NCBI GenBank assembly: GCA_023078555.1
Contig: CM041197.1
Span: forward strand, 9,916,552 to 9,980,551
Length of the DNA stretch: 64,000 bases
Direction of reading: 5' to 3'
Source: Ulva prolifera
Taxonomy: Eukaryota; Chlorophyta; Ulvophyceae; Ulvales; Ulvaceae
Shown here: piece by piece, positions 48,101 through 60,016 of the stretch
Numbering within the stretch: position 1 is the first letter of the stretch
How the letters are laid out: each line of letters begins with the position of its first letter
The notes under the pieces: model-generated
Seen by the model: only the letters and a program-made list of their open reading frames with translations
Databases searched by the model: none
Told to the model about the DNA's origin: nothing
Made by a program: the position numbers and the translations under genes

Positions 48101-51100
48101 CGGTGCAGCAGTATCGGCGACCACGGATCACATGGACGCAGGCGTATCACCGGCTGCCGTCACACCTGCCACCGCGGACAGCGCGGCATCGGCGCCGCCG
48201 AAAAACCTGTCTCCAGCGCTCGCGCGCGCCATGGCGCGCCGGCAACAGGCGCGGCAGGCTGCCGGCGGCGGCACGCCGCCGCCTGCGGCGGCGGCGGCGG
48301 CGGCTGATGACGTGCGGCCCGCCGCGCCAACGCCGCCGCCACACACACCGGCCGCGCACACGCCGGAGGCCGGCCGTGACCACATGATGGCGGATGACGA
48401 AGACGACTATGGCGAGGTGGGTGCCTGCTGCTGTATTTGTATGTTATGCCCGCCGCATTATCTTCCCTGGGAACCCTGCATGGCCCTGCAGTCATGCTGC
48501 AACATGCAGCATTAAGAAAATTCCCACTCGCGTCGTCTGTTCGGTTGATTCGATCGTAGTCAGCGGTACAGAGCTGTCCCCTCTGTGCCTGACGGGGTGG
48601 CTACAGTCGGTGATTATCCGCGGCCACGCATGCCGCGACAGCCGGCGCGAGGACGTCTAACCGTTCAACAGATACAACGCCCGACCAGGAGGACGCGTGT
48701 GTGCAGGACATTCCGCTGGCGGCGGAGGAGGAGGCGCGGGTGCGCATGGCGGCAGAGCGCGCCGCGCTAGAGCAGGCGGCGGCTGAGGCCGGCGAGGCGC
48801 TGGAGGACGTGAGCGTTGCGGGCGAGGACGAGCTCACGACGGGCGGCAGCGGCGGTGCGCTCGACGACGACGACGAAGACGACGACGACGCGGAGGCCGG
48901 CGTGCGCGTGCTCGCGCGCTTCAAGGTCAACAAGATGGACTGCGTCTCGGTGCGCCCCCCTGCACCCTGCAGCGTGCCTGCGGCAGTCGATGTGGAGTGC
49001 CGGTTCGTGGCTTCTGCGATGCGGTGTCACCGAAGGTCAGCGTCGTGGCGTCGGCGCTGTAGTGTTTGCGGCAGTGATCTTCTGACTTTTGCAAGGACCG
49101 GGCCTCATGCTGCCGCTCGTGACTTCAGTGGCCAAGGGCGTGTGCGTCAACCTGGCTTCTGGGTTGTTGGATTCTGGCTGTATGTTGGGGCGCCGTGGAC
49201 ATTGCCGGTGCCCGTGTTGCGCACGCTCCCTGTTCCCGATGGACACCAATGTGTGTTGCAGCCCCGCCCGTAGGCCGCAGCAATGCCTGCCGTCTCAGCC
49301 CATTCTCTCCGGCTACCCAGACAGAACACTCCGATGTCTGAGCTTGTAAGGCAGGCCACCCACCCCACAAGCGAGTGCTGTCGCTGCAACATGGCCCGCC
49401 GCTCACTGCAACACTGCTCCCCGCTTCATCTGCCGTGACCCTGACCGCATGCCATGAACACGACTAGACAGATGCGTGCTGTTCCTGGGCACCTTCGACC
49501 CGCCCCCACGCCGTGCTTGAGACACCGCCCGACGCACCTGTGGCGTGCAGGTCTTCAAGGCGACGACGAAGGAGGACTTCAAGGACGTCGTGAAGCTGCT
49601 GCCGGAGAACACGCCGCTGCCGGCGAGCAACAAGATGACGTACCTCATCGCGCGCCTCGAGCTGCACCCCGCCGTCAGCATCCAGGAGCGCCTCTCGCTC
49701 GTCAACGAGCAGGGCGTGCCGATGGCGGACGCCGTTGGGCCCGCCGTCGGCTGCCTCATGGCCACCTTTGGCACCAACATGATCTCGTCGTGCATCTTTG
49801 ACTTTGACGACCCAGAAGACCTTGAGGAGTTTGCGGTCGAGGAGCGTATCGAGCTCTGGGGGCTTCAGGTGCGCACCACCTCTGCTGTGGCTGCTACTGT
49901 GATGCTTCACAATTGCCTTTGTCGCTTTTATCTGCACGTCGATGTTTCACAAGCCAGCTGGCGAGCTGGTGCCGAGTCCGCCCCCTTGCTGCCGCGCCTG
50001 CAGCTGCGTGTCGCTCTGGGTCTGTGTTGTCGGCGCGATGTCGTCGTGTCACCTGACAGCCTGGGAGCCGGCGCCGGTCCCGCCATGCTGGTTGGTGCTG
50101 GGCAAATGTATGTGTCGTCCTGGGTGCTATGCGGGACCCTGTTGGGGCCTCCCTGCGCACACAGCGCGGATTTGTGAGCTGGCTGGCTGTGTGCGAAGGC
50201 GTGTGCTCGCCTCATCGGCCATCGGGCTGGGCTGCCCCGACCGCCGGCAATTGACTGCGCCGCCTGCCGCACGGCAGCATCGTGGACCCATCCACGAACG
50301 ACCAGACTTTGTCTCATGTCAACGGCAGAGAATATCTGCGTTGCAACGCCCAGGGATGGCACACGCTGCTGAAAACTGCCCGTGCCTATGATTTTGATGC
50401 GCCGCTCTGGCGCACGCACAGGGCGAGAAACAGTGTTGTGGTGTTGAGCCGCTTGCGCTGCAGATCCCGCACAACGCGATGCGGCCGGTGCTCAAGGAGG
50501 TTGACCCGGATGCGCTGCATGAGGACGGGGGCGAGGCGGGCGAGCAGACCGTCGCGTGGTCGTCCGTCGACCGCCTCAACATGTCGGTCGGCCTCCTCTA
50601 CGCGCTCTGCGTCAACGCGACCGACTCGGACGTCAGCTGCGGCTTCTGCGTGCCGCGCTCGCAGCTGCTCAAGCGCTGGCAGGTGTGCATCGCCCGCCCT
50701 GCTCTTGTGTGTTCGGTTGCCATTCGGGACCGGTACCCGTTTCCGTGCGTTGTCCCGTCAGGGCGCTGTCGGCTGCGGGAGGCCAGGATCACGTGCCGAG
50801 CGGCGGTGACCTGCGTGGACCGCCTCCCCTAGCTCGTAAAGCTATGCGGTCTTGGTAGAGCCGCTGTGTCGTTGCCGCTGCACCCCCGCTGCAGGACAAA
50901 ATCGTGCGCGTGCCCTTGCGGCAACGTCACTCCCGGGCTACTTCAGCCTGTGCTTCCACGCCCCATGCACACCCACTCACACGCCCGCACTTGCTATCCA
51001 CCTGCCTCACTCGCTGTGGGCGATTCTGTCTGTGTCACCGTCTCCTCGGGCGCCCTTTTACTGCGTCTGCAGGCCTCAGAGCCCCGTCCTGATTCTGTGT

Positions 51101-51609
51101 CTTTAGAAAGACTCCAACGACCCAAACTCCATTTTCGGCCGTGCGGGCTGCCTCGCCATCAGCGCGCCGGCATTGTGTATGATCCTTCGACGCGGAATAG
51201 CCTGAACTTCCGCGGGCGTACCCCAAACAGGCGACATGTCGGGCCGCGCTGGTGCGCCGCGCCACCCACAGCACACAGCATGCTCACGCGTTGCGCACAC
51301 CCCTGTGCTTGTCGGCGACGCTGGATGAAAGCCTGCCTTGCGGCCGATTGAAGGGCGCGAGTGAGGCAGAGTTCATACACAAGTGCTCCTTGTGTGCGGA
51401 GTAAAGCACCATCGCTCGCTTTTGATACAGCGGGGCGGCCGGGTGTGCAGGGTGCGGGCGTGCGGATGAAGGAGGTTACGACGAAGATGCGGCTGATCTA
51501 CCCGCCGCACGCGCACGATTTTGAGTACTACAAATCCAGCACCGTCGCCTTCTTTCTCGTCGACGAGGTCCAGGACGGGCTCCGCAAGAAGCTCGCGCTG
51601 CTGGAATAG
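42157..51609 (+). CDS. Kinesin with N-terminal motor and unusual C-terminal region
   Basis: Microtubule motor. Exons: 42157-42198, 42679-42765, 42916-43056, 43137-43448, 44210-44446, 45094-45303, 45681-45916, 46986-47115, 47493-47682, 48142-48416, 48707-48949, 49551-49868, 50464-50682, probably 51107-51140, then 51431-51609 (TAG); phases agree, about 950 residues. The motor (about 10-378) has VRPLNQRE, the P-loop GQTGSGKT (100-107), switch I NDTSSRSH (241-248), switch II DLAGSE (287-292), [18 protein letters not shown] and [13 protein letters not shown], most like kinesin-4 proteins. A charged coiled coil follows ([20 protein letters not shown]), then Ala/Pro-rich and acidic (DDDDEDDDD) linkers. 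The last ~280 residues form a well-structured-looking block ([54 protein letters not shown]) that I cannot assign to a known domain. If the 34-nt exon is skipped, the last exon would start at 51451. Confidence 0.9.
44456..44477. repeat. C homopolymer just after a 5' splice site (kinesin intron)
   Basis: A run of 22 C starts nine bases after the exon end at 44446 (intron begins GTGCGCACT). Confidence 0.95.
45314..45334. repeat. C homopolymer just after a 5' splice site (kinesin intron)
   Basis: A run of 21 C starts ten bases after the exon end at 45303 (intron begins GTGCGCTGCT). Confidence 0.95.
45608..45657. repeat. 20-bp tandem repeat, 2.5 copies, in a kinesin intron
   Basis: Units 45608-45627 and 45628-45647 differ by one base (GCGGCACGCGGGTGCCACAT against ...CCATAT); a half unit follows to 45657. 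It lies just before the acceptor at 45680. Confidence 0.9.
45920..45941. repeat. C homopolymer at a 5' splice site (kinesin intron)
   Basis: A run of 22 C begins only four bases into the intron, which starts GTGC after the exon end at 45916. Confidence 0.95.
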
Positions 51610-54600
51610 GAGCTCCCACGGGAGTGAGTGTGAGCAAGCGCGCCCGACCGCGCGGCCATGGCGGGGGAGCCGTTCCATGGGCCGCTCTTCGTGCTGTGCT
51701 GCGTGCTGCGGGGGCGCTCAGTGTCCGCCAACGACGGGGGAGGGGGGCGGGGAGGGCTGGGGTGGAAGATGCTTGGCTGTGCATGCCGGACCGCTGAAGT
51801 CAGGACCGCTTGTGGTGGCTAAGGCGGCGGTGGCTAGATGGCGCCTTCACGAGCATGGCGCCATTGCACGGCAACGTTAACTAGCTGTGAGGCCCACGTG
51901 CGTGCTGCGTGTGCTGCGCATGCTGTGCATGTGTAGCTGCAGATGATTCGCAGCCTGGGATGGCTGTAGATTATGAGCTGGAGCGGCCCTGAGGGAGGCA
52001 AGGGGGGCATGCGAATAGTCGGCAGAGGCAAACGCACCAAAGCTGCGGTGTAGAAGGCTTCGTGGCGGTCCCCGCCCACGCCAGGTCGGTAGCAGCAGCT
52101 GTGACCTGTCGCGCTGAGCCGAGGCCGGCTCTAGTTGCAGCTTTGTCGTTGCAATTTTTGTGGCCTGTGGGTGACGAGCGGTGGTCCGGCGCGTGGCAGT
52201 CGTGTAGCAGGCGCAACCTCCTCCACTTCGCAGTTTCATCAGTCGCCATTACTTTCATGCGAACTTTCATGCACACGCACTTTTGTTCCGTGATGCTGGC
52301 GGGCGGCGTGTGTGGCACTGGCCGGCGCGGACATAAGGGTGCCTGTGTGCGGTGAAGCTATTGTGCCTGGCTGCTGGAACATATCATGTAGCGCGATGTC
52401 CGATCTGCGGCGCACTGTTGGGTTGGGTTTCGTGAAGTGGCGAACGCGTGCTGTGTCAGGGTACTGCGTGGGAGACTGAGCGGCCTGTGCCAGCATGCAT
52501 GGCAGCCGGGCATGTGAGGAGCTGGGATGTAGGACAACGGCTTCGGCGAAGGCATGTCTCAGGTTCCAGGAATGCTGTAAAATCCGTTCGTGGCATATGC
52601 TTGCCTGCCTGGGAAGTGGCTGCTTGGAGAGATGATGTAGGTGGGTTCAGAGGTGCTGTGGGTATGACATGTCACAGGGGCATGTCTGATGTTCACAGCC
52701 CGTGGGTGTCGTGTGTCCACGCCTTGTGTCCGCTTCTGCATGTAGACAGTGGCCAAGGTGGCGTGATTGTGTGCATTGGATTTGAAAAGTGACACTCCGT
52801 CTGCATTCCGCCTGATGTGGTGCTCTCACATATGAAACCAAGCATCAGGATGAACCAGTGCGCTCCAGAGGCAACAGCTATACTTGCATGCCGTGTGTTG
52901 TGCTCTGTCTGGTAATGGCGATGAAATGGATCAGCCGCAGCCTATGAATGGAAGTCGGGTGCATGACTTGCTACACCTCAATGCAGTTTTACACTGAATT
53001 TTCTCGCATCAAGGTCTAACAGGGGAAGCAGAAGTCCTGTGTGCTTAGCAATCAAGTTATTTCACGGCTGTTGTTAGCAAGTCCGACCGTGCGTTTGCCG
53101 TGCCGCAATCCTTCAAGAGGTGGACATCCCAAGGAGCATTCGAGATGGGTGGCTGCCCGACGTTGCGATCCCATTTCATTGTCTCATATGTCGGGGCAGG
53201 CACATCTACACCACCGTACCCTCATGTACAGTGCGCATGATGTGATGTATGTCATGCTGTAATGCTCTTCGGTGTAATTTTGAGTTTATCGTTGATTTCA
53301 TTGTTCCGCAGCCCTTGAACCTGTGCGCGAGAGCATAGAGCTGACATACGTGCGCGCGACCTGGATCACGACAACGATGTCAATGTTTGAGTATGTTGTC
53401 TGATGTAGCTGTGCATCCATCTGCACACGCAGAGACATCCTGCCAGAACTAGCGCGCTTGGCGCGTTTCAACTGCTGAGACTCACGTTCCGCACTTTGCA
53501 GCATTTCACAGCCATCATCATGTATGTTCGGCGTGTATCAGCTACACGATGGTCCCGACCCAATTGCTGTGAAGCGCTTTGCAGAGCCCGCAGAGGAACC
53601 AGCAGTTGAACGCAGAGTTCCATGGTACCTGCTTGTCAACTGTCGATGTCGTCGGGCCACAGTTCTCGTGCATCATCAGCCGCGTACCACGGGATTGCGG
53701 TGCTTCTTCGAGCAGTCCCGCACGAATACTGCGAGTAGCTGCATCAAGATGAGCTTCCGCGGCCGCACGGTGGGTAGGCCTTCCGCAAATTCCATGACTC
53801 AAAGCGACCCGACCGAGCAGCCATGACTCTGTGCGTGGAGGGATCAAACTCCCGGGACCTCCGACCCTACAATTGTGCACGAGGTCAAGTTCTGCGACAG
53901 TTCCGAGATGTTTCCAATGTGCACAGCTGTGCCAGGCGTACACAGCACACCGCCGCTGCACGAGTATGCAGACAAGTCCAACAAGCAGGGCGTGTTATTT
54001 TGTGTAAGCAATGGCTACACTAACTCCGACACATGATGCCTGGCAGGGGGGCCCTGTCCTGTCTAATGGGTGCATGTGTTGTGCTGGCCATGGGTTGAGG
54101 TGCTGGCAGTGATTTCGATACAGGCTTTGTTCCGTGTTTGTACATATAAAGATTTAACCTGATGACTCTTCACACACATGACGGAACAGGAAACGGGCGC
54201 AGGCAAACATAGCATTTGCATCGCCCACTCTTCACACAGAGGTGGCATGAGTCGGTTCATGCCTCGAGTACTAGTGGTGCCGGACATGCACCAATTATGG
54301 CAGACTTTCAACTGGACGATGCTGATGACCTTGACGATCCCAGCCACACTGTTTCAACAGCCTGTGACCATGTCCATGCTATGTTTTGCGTCTCGCCGAA
54401 GGCACAACTGACTGCTCAGTCGCATGCGGGCATTGCAGTGCGAAGCGATGTCAACGTGACCACAACTGAATTGGTCACATGAATATTTGTTATGGCCAGT
54501 ACTGGTGGCCAGGAGCGACTCCTTCGTGCGTCTTGTTCCATCGATCCAAGTCACATTGTCGTGTCGCCGAGGCATCGCGTCGATATTTCACTGCCCTCGG

Positions 54601-56189
54601 AAGCCCGATGTATCTGTGATACCACGGGTCAGGTACTGTGCGACGCGTCGCAACGTGGAGGGAGCGGCGGCGCGCGCTGCTTCGTGACAATTTTTTTGTG
54701 TTGTGTAACACAGCTTGTGTTCGTTGCAACGTGATGTCCGTACACACTTCTGATTCAGAAGTTCTGAAAGCAGGTCGACTCGCATCTGCAGACAGCGTGC
54801 GAACGCGCGTACGTATACAGGTCACCACGCTCCGACTCGGACAGTGTCGGACAGTGTATCTCCAGGAGATACCATGATCTACCTTGGCAGCAACACATTG
54901 GAACAGCAGAGGCTCCTTTCTATCATGCAGTGCCATGTCTTGAGGCAGCGGGCGTGCTCGGCAGACGGCAATGGCGCGCTCCTCGCTGTTTTTCGCAGCA
55001 AAGCTTTCGGATATGCCCAGGCTCGGATCACCCCCAGAGTGAATTACATGGAGCTGTCTGACAGCATGAGTAGCACCAGCAGACCGACACGTTCAGATAT
55101 GTGGACATTGAGGAAGCGCTTTGGATTGAGTATTGACTTCGGCGCGATCCGGATGCACACAATTGCACGCACAGTTGCACGCCCGAATGGTCTCCATATT
55201 TGCAACACGCCCGAATGATGCTGTAATACATACGGTTAGCACGACGCGTCGTTAAGGGAAGTTGGTCAAGGCGACGGCGTCTCTAGAAAGACTGGCGAAT
55301 TTGTCGCCGTCATGAACTGCGCATGTGATGACTTGATCAGAGGCAACAGAATACGGAGCGGGCTTCACCGAACAACCAAACACGATACAAGCACTTGTTG
55401 CCAAGCAGCTTCACGTTCACCGTCATGCGGCACGACTCATGCCACACCCGCACAGGTCCACGCGCCCCCATTGCCACAGATCCCACTAGCTGTATCTCGC
55501 CAGAGACAGGCTGGCACGACACGGACCGCTTGTGCACTGCATCAAGTGGCAGAGGATGATGGTCGGGTGCTGACTGCCTGGCTGAGGCTGAGGCACTGAC
55601 ATCGAGATATGGGGGGTCTGTGGTCGTGCCCTAGGCCTAGGCCAAGCTTGACCAGCGAAATTGGATCCACCCGGTCATGATCACCTCTGGGCTGAGCTTG
55701 CTAGCGCAAGCCGGCATAAACACATCACAGCTAGCAGACCCGACTGCCGTGAGACCCATAACCTGTTGAGAATTGGTATATCGGTGTTACACGGAGACAG
55801 AGAAAGAGGAAACAACACCAGCGCAACCGCGCCTTTACGTATGTTCCGCACACCAGGCCTACTGCATATCATGTGCTGTGATCCATAGCACACATGTCTC
55901 ATACGATGTATATAGAGTCCTCTAGGGCATCCAGGCCTATCTGGCCCCAACTGGCCATGGATACTTCCAGTACACTCCAGCACCATACGTAATCAGAATT
56001 CTGGATGCTGAGTCACTTTCAACAACATCAATCGCGATATGTACAGTGGATCGACAGCTTTCAGTGGGCTCTTTTGTAATACACAGCTGGGCTGTGCCCG
56101 CATCACCTCGTGGTATAAAGTGCATGCGCGGTGGGGCGCAGCTGAGCTGTATGCCACCACACACCCTTCCTTGGCTGGGGCCAGCGCGG

Positions 56190-56270
56190 GTGCTGCGTGT
56201 GGCTGGTTGCGTGGGTGTGCGATTCCCCTGGTTGCTCGCGGTGCTACCTGCCTTGCTTGCTTTGATCAGG
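56190..56270 (+). repeat. Copy 2 of the ~90-bp dispersed repeat
   Basis: Contains GCTGCGTGTGGCTGGTTGCG, then CCCCTGGTTGCTCGCGGTGC and TACCTGCCTTGCTTGCTTTG, matching the copies at 17024-17115 (opposite strand) and 62005-62100. Confidence 0.85.
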
Positions 56271-57752
56271 AGTGCAAAACTGGATAGCAGTACTACACTG
56301 CAGCTGCAGGCCAAAACCCTTAGGCTACCGAGCGCAACAGGCATGCCTGTTGCACTGTAAACAGCAGGCTCTGTAGACAGCATGCTCTATATAAACAGCC
56401 ATCTCGCATGCAGCTGCATGCAGACCAACACACGGGCTCAGGGAAGGCAGCAGCACCATCAATATCTCACATACATGTGCACCATTTGATCAGCATTGCT
56501 AAATGTACTTAAGGCGTATAGCGTGTGCAGCTAGCTTTCAGGCACTAGAGCTTGATCCTGATTGCCCTGACTGGCCTACCGCTGAACGCGTGGTGTGTGT
56601 CTTTTCCCGTTTACTCTTCTATAATAATGAAGGTCCGCTGAACGCTTGGCCAGCACCACGTTGACACCGACAGCGTGAAACAGACGACGCCAATCTCATT
56701 GAAAGATTCTTAGCGGGAACTAGAGCTGAGCTGTGCCTGCACGTCCGCATGACAAGCTCCGCCGGCCCTCTCCGGGAGAGTGTTGACATTCGCGGATTTT
56801 ACAAACATTCGCGACATCTGTAAGTTCAGCAACGTCTTCGGACCACACCACCCTTTGCTGCCACTACGCGGACTGTGTTGCTAGTCATCGCATCCGTGTT
56901 CGCGCACTCGGCGTCCCAGGATCCTCCGGAGTACTCACTAGTGTTGCCCGGTGTGGCGGAGGGTACGCTCCACGTGGCGCAGTCCAGTGCCGACGCATCG
57001 TGCTCACCGCGGTGAGGAATTCAGCACATCCCCGTGCATACACATTGCGCGGGGGTACGCTGTACGCTGTGCTTGGAAGGACGCTGCGCGCTGCAGCGCG
57101 GTGGCCCGCGCGCTCAGTTCGTCGAGGTCGAGGCTGCATGCGATGACCATCGGCGTTATGATCACACTGGTCGTCACAAGTGTACACACAGATGCGTCAC
57201 AACAGCTAGCTGATCCAAGTTCTGTCATCTGCAGCTCACATGCATGTGAGGAAATATTAATCAGGTATCATGATATATCCTGCTGATGCTGAATATTGCA
57301 ACCAGTCCGTCGCTCTGTGTTCGCTTTCGCTGTTGTGTCTGTAGACCGGTATCATGATACATAGTGGATACAGAAGAGCAAACGGGAATAGAGAAACACA
57401 ACAAATCTAAAGAGTCTCTTCCGAGTTCTGGTACATAATTGTGTATGGAATGATGAGCGCTGAGGACGGTCGGCCGCTCGGGGCCCCCCCAGGGATCCAC
57501 AGCTGGCCTAGGCCGGTTTTTCTGGTCGGGAAAACCGAAGCCATACCCGTTTCAAAAAGTTTTTGGTCGGGCTGGCCCCGGCGAGTAGCCTGCTGGATGT
57601 CGGGTTGCCCGCCGACCTCCTCAGGTTCTGTCGGGGGTGTCAAAAACAATTTTCGGGTGATTTGCATCAGTATTTAGTATTAGCTTTCTGCTGCCAATTT
57701 CTTCGAACAACTGGCTTCGTTGCTGCCATGGTCGGCTGATGCAGAAGTTTCG

Positions 57753-57803
57753 ATCCTTGACGTCAAGGATTCCGAACCGGTCGATCGAACCGGTCGATCG
57801 AAC
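57753..57803. repeat. 18-bp palindrome next to a 13-bp tandem repeat
   Basis: 57753-57770 reads ATCCTTGACGTCAAGGAT, a perfect palindrome centred on GACGTC. Right after it CGAACCGGTCGAT repeats 2.4 times (57773-57803). Confidence 0.85.
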
Positions 57804-58818
57804 ACCAGACCTTCCGTGCTGCTGCATGCTGCCCCCTCCTCCGAGAGGCCTCCCCCTCCCGTGGCGGCCTGCCTCCTGCGCCCTGTGACGCATCACAGTG
57901 CGATTGTACCGTACCGGATCGACGCGTTCAATACTTTACAATATCACAGTACGAACGCTTCACACGTCCAATGGGGCCCCATGGGGGTCAGCTTTCCGCG
58001 CTGCGAAACAGAAGAGTGCGTAATCCAGAGGAAACACAGCACATTTGCCGGGTGCCCTCACCTGCAGCACAGTCACAGACGCAGAGGCTCCCAGTTGAAA
58101 AGCGGCCATGACTCACATGATGTGCATGTCACTGGATTGCCGGTCTATGTATGCAGCCAGGCCCGTGCGTATGGTTTATCCGCTATGTACGGTTCTACCT
58201 GCCTCTCCGACTTTATCCTTGTAGCCGACTTGTAGCACATGCAGCTCCAGTCGGCGAGGACAACTGAGGACTTGCACTGCGTTCGACTGAGCCCATACCA
58301 ATGCTCACGCTTCTGTGCACATCAGTATCACTGGGATGTCATGATCATGAACTGCGGTGACGGATGGCGATGGCAGGGTTTTCATGCATGCATGTATGCA
58401 TATGGGAGCTGTCATGACTCATGACCACTCGAGTGGTGCGTTCGCATGGCCAGAGAGGCTTGAAACGCACAGAAAAAGGCGTGCATACCTCGAGATGGTG
58501 TGTGGAAGCAGAGATCGTGCACCGTATCTGTCCGTTAAAGCGTCCCGTTCTCTCGTCTGTTGTAACATGCCTGGAGCTCCATGGAGACAGAGTCACAAAC
58601 TCGTTGCAGTCACATAGCATCTGAGCGTGGCTTCATCCGGCTTGTACACGAACCGCAGCTTTATAAACTTGGTGCGGCTGCGGTGACGCATCGTGATGAC
58701 GGATACCAGTGGCCACGCGTGGCGGCGGCGGGTGCACATCTGGCAGCTCGCACTGGCAGCTTTCCCTCAAGCTGTTGGCGTTGCGGGGCCATGCGCGATG
58801 CGAGCACTGCACGACGCT

Positions 58819-58856
58819 CACATCCACACCACTGTGGCCACAGTGGTGTGGATGTG
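58819..58856. repeat. 38-bp perfect palindrome
   Basis: The two 19-bp halves are exact reverse complements with no spacer, centred on TGGCCA; the left half reads CACATCCACACCACTGTGG. Confidence 0.95.
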
Positions 58857-59842
58857 GCCACCGCGCCAGCCTCTCGGGAGCCGCCTCGACTCCTGATCCC
58901 CCCCCGGCGCCGCCACCGCACGAGAACTCGCGCTTCTCGGAACACTACAAGAACGATCTTGTGCTGGAACGTGATCTGGGTGCCTGATGCATCCCGGGTC
59001 AGCGCGACCATGTGCTCTGGGAAGCCCGTTCCAGGAACACTGCCTCGAGGCAGTCCAAGATACGGTTCCCGGATCAATTGGACTGCTTCTGTTCCGGGCA
59101 GACGCACAACCAGGTGCAGACAGACGGATCCGGAGCTCCGGAGCTCGAGGAACCCACATGCGCCAGCCCCACCGCCCGTACAGGCATTCGTACGTGAGTA
59201 TGTACGGGCGTGTGTACACATGTGTGTACGGGCGCAGCTGACGCGTGTGGTGGCGCATGCGCATGCATGACCGTGACCTCCACGGCCGCCATGTCCGGGC
59301 GAGGGACGTCCACGCCTCGTGGCACCTGGGCGCCCGGGAATTGCGCAGGCCTTGTTCGCGACGCGGCTGCATGCATGGCGCACAGTGTTCTGCATGCGGC
59401 GGTGCGGCGGCGGGCACGGCCTGCAGGCGCAAGACATGCATGAACGAGCAATATTGCCACCTGCTTCCTGCCTATGACATCATGTGGCAAGCGGAGGCGA
59501 CACCTGGGCCCTACATTGGTTAGGGAGGGCGGAGGGGGGGCACCGACTCAGACGCTCAGACGGCGCCACGCAGCCAAATGCAAGATGTGCATGTCACCGC
59601 CCAAGAGGGCCGCCCGTGAGTCCTTGAGGACCAGATCGCACGTGCGTCACGGTGTGCATGCGGTCCGCAACCGGCGGGCCTCCCTGTGCTGCAGCGCTCC
59701 AGCCAGAGACGCGGGTGGCAGGTCGCCCTCGCCCCCAGACACCGTGAAGCCAGGGTGTAGGTTCTGCAGCTCTGCATGTACACCGCATGGTGACCACCGA
59801 CTCGGAGCTCCTGACAAGCTCCATAGCCCTGTCCGTGGCTAC

Positions 59843-60016
59843 CTGGCTCAGCAACACCGCCAAGGAACCTAATGCAGCGGACGCCGTCGGCACGCCCATG
59901 TCTCCACAAAGACGCGAGGCCGCTGCCGCTCCAGCAGCCAGACCGCCAGCAATGCTGATGGCACTCAGGTACGCAGGCACCGGGGCGCCAGCATCAGATG
60001 TGTATCCCAGGATAAC
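59843..60016 (-). CDS. Candidate exon of an unidentified membrane protein
   Basis: Minus strand, acceptor CCCTGCAG then 174 bases open in phase 0 at both ends, then a GTAGCC donor. It encodes VILGYTSDAGAPVPAYLSAI, then SIAGGLAAGAAAASRL, a Gly/Ala-rich likely membrane helix, and ASAALGSLAVLLSQ, a second hydrophobic stretch. A stop codon lies just upstream in the same frame before the acceptor, consistent with an exon border. A possible next exon starts at CTGCAG near 59692 (HREARRLRTACT). I recognise no family, and no start or stop of the gene was found. Confidence 0.35.

Larger units (their letters stand above)
51610..59842. other. Region without recognisable genes
   Basis: About 8.2 kb. Open frames near 53524-53826, 54844-55218 (YLGSNTLEQQRLLSIMQCHV) and 57407-57667 are moderate in length, but I recognise no family and find no consistent set of splice junctions. 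It contains a dispersed-repeat copy (56190-56270), ends of the TACARAAG-type inverted repeat (56606-56623, 57369-57386), a short tandem repeat (57773-57803) and a 38-bp perfect palindrome (58819-58856). Confidence 0.4.

Noticed and set aside
58661..59437. 258-codon minus-strand frame and an overlapping 229-codon plus-strand frame
   Set aside because: Both strands are equally open, no domain is visible, and the region contains the 38-bp palindrome; not enough to call a gene.
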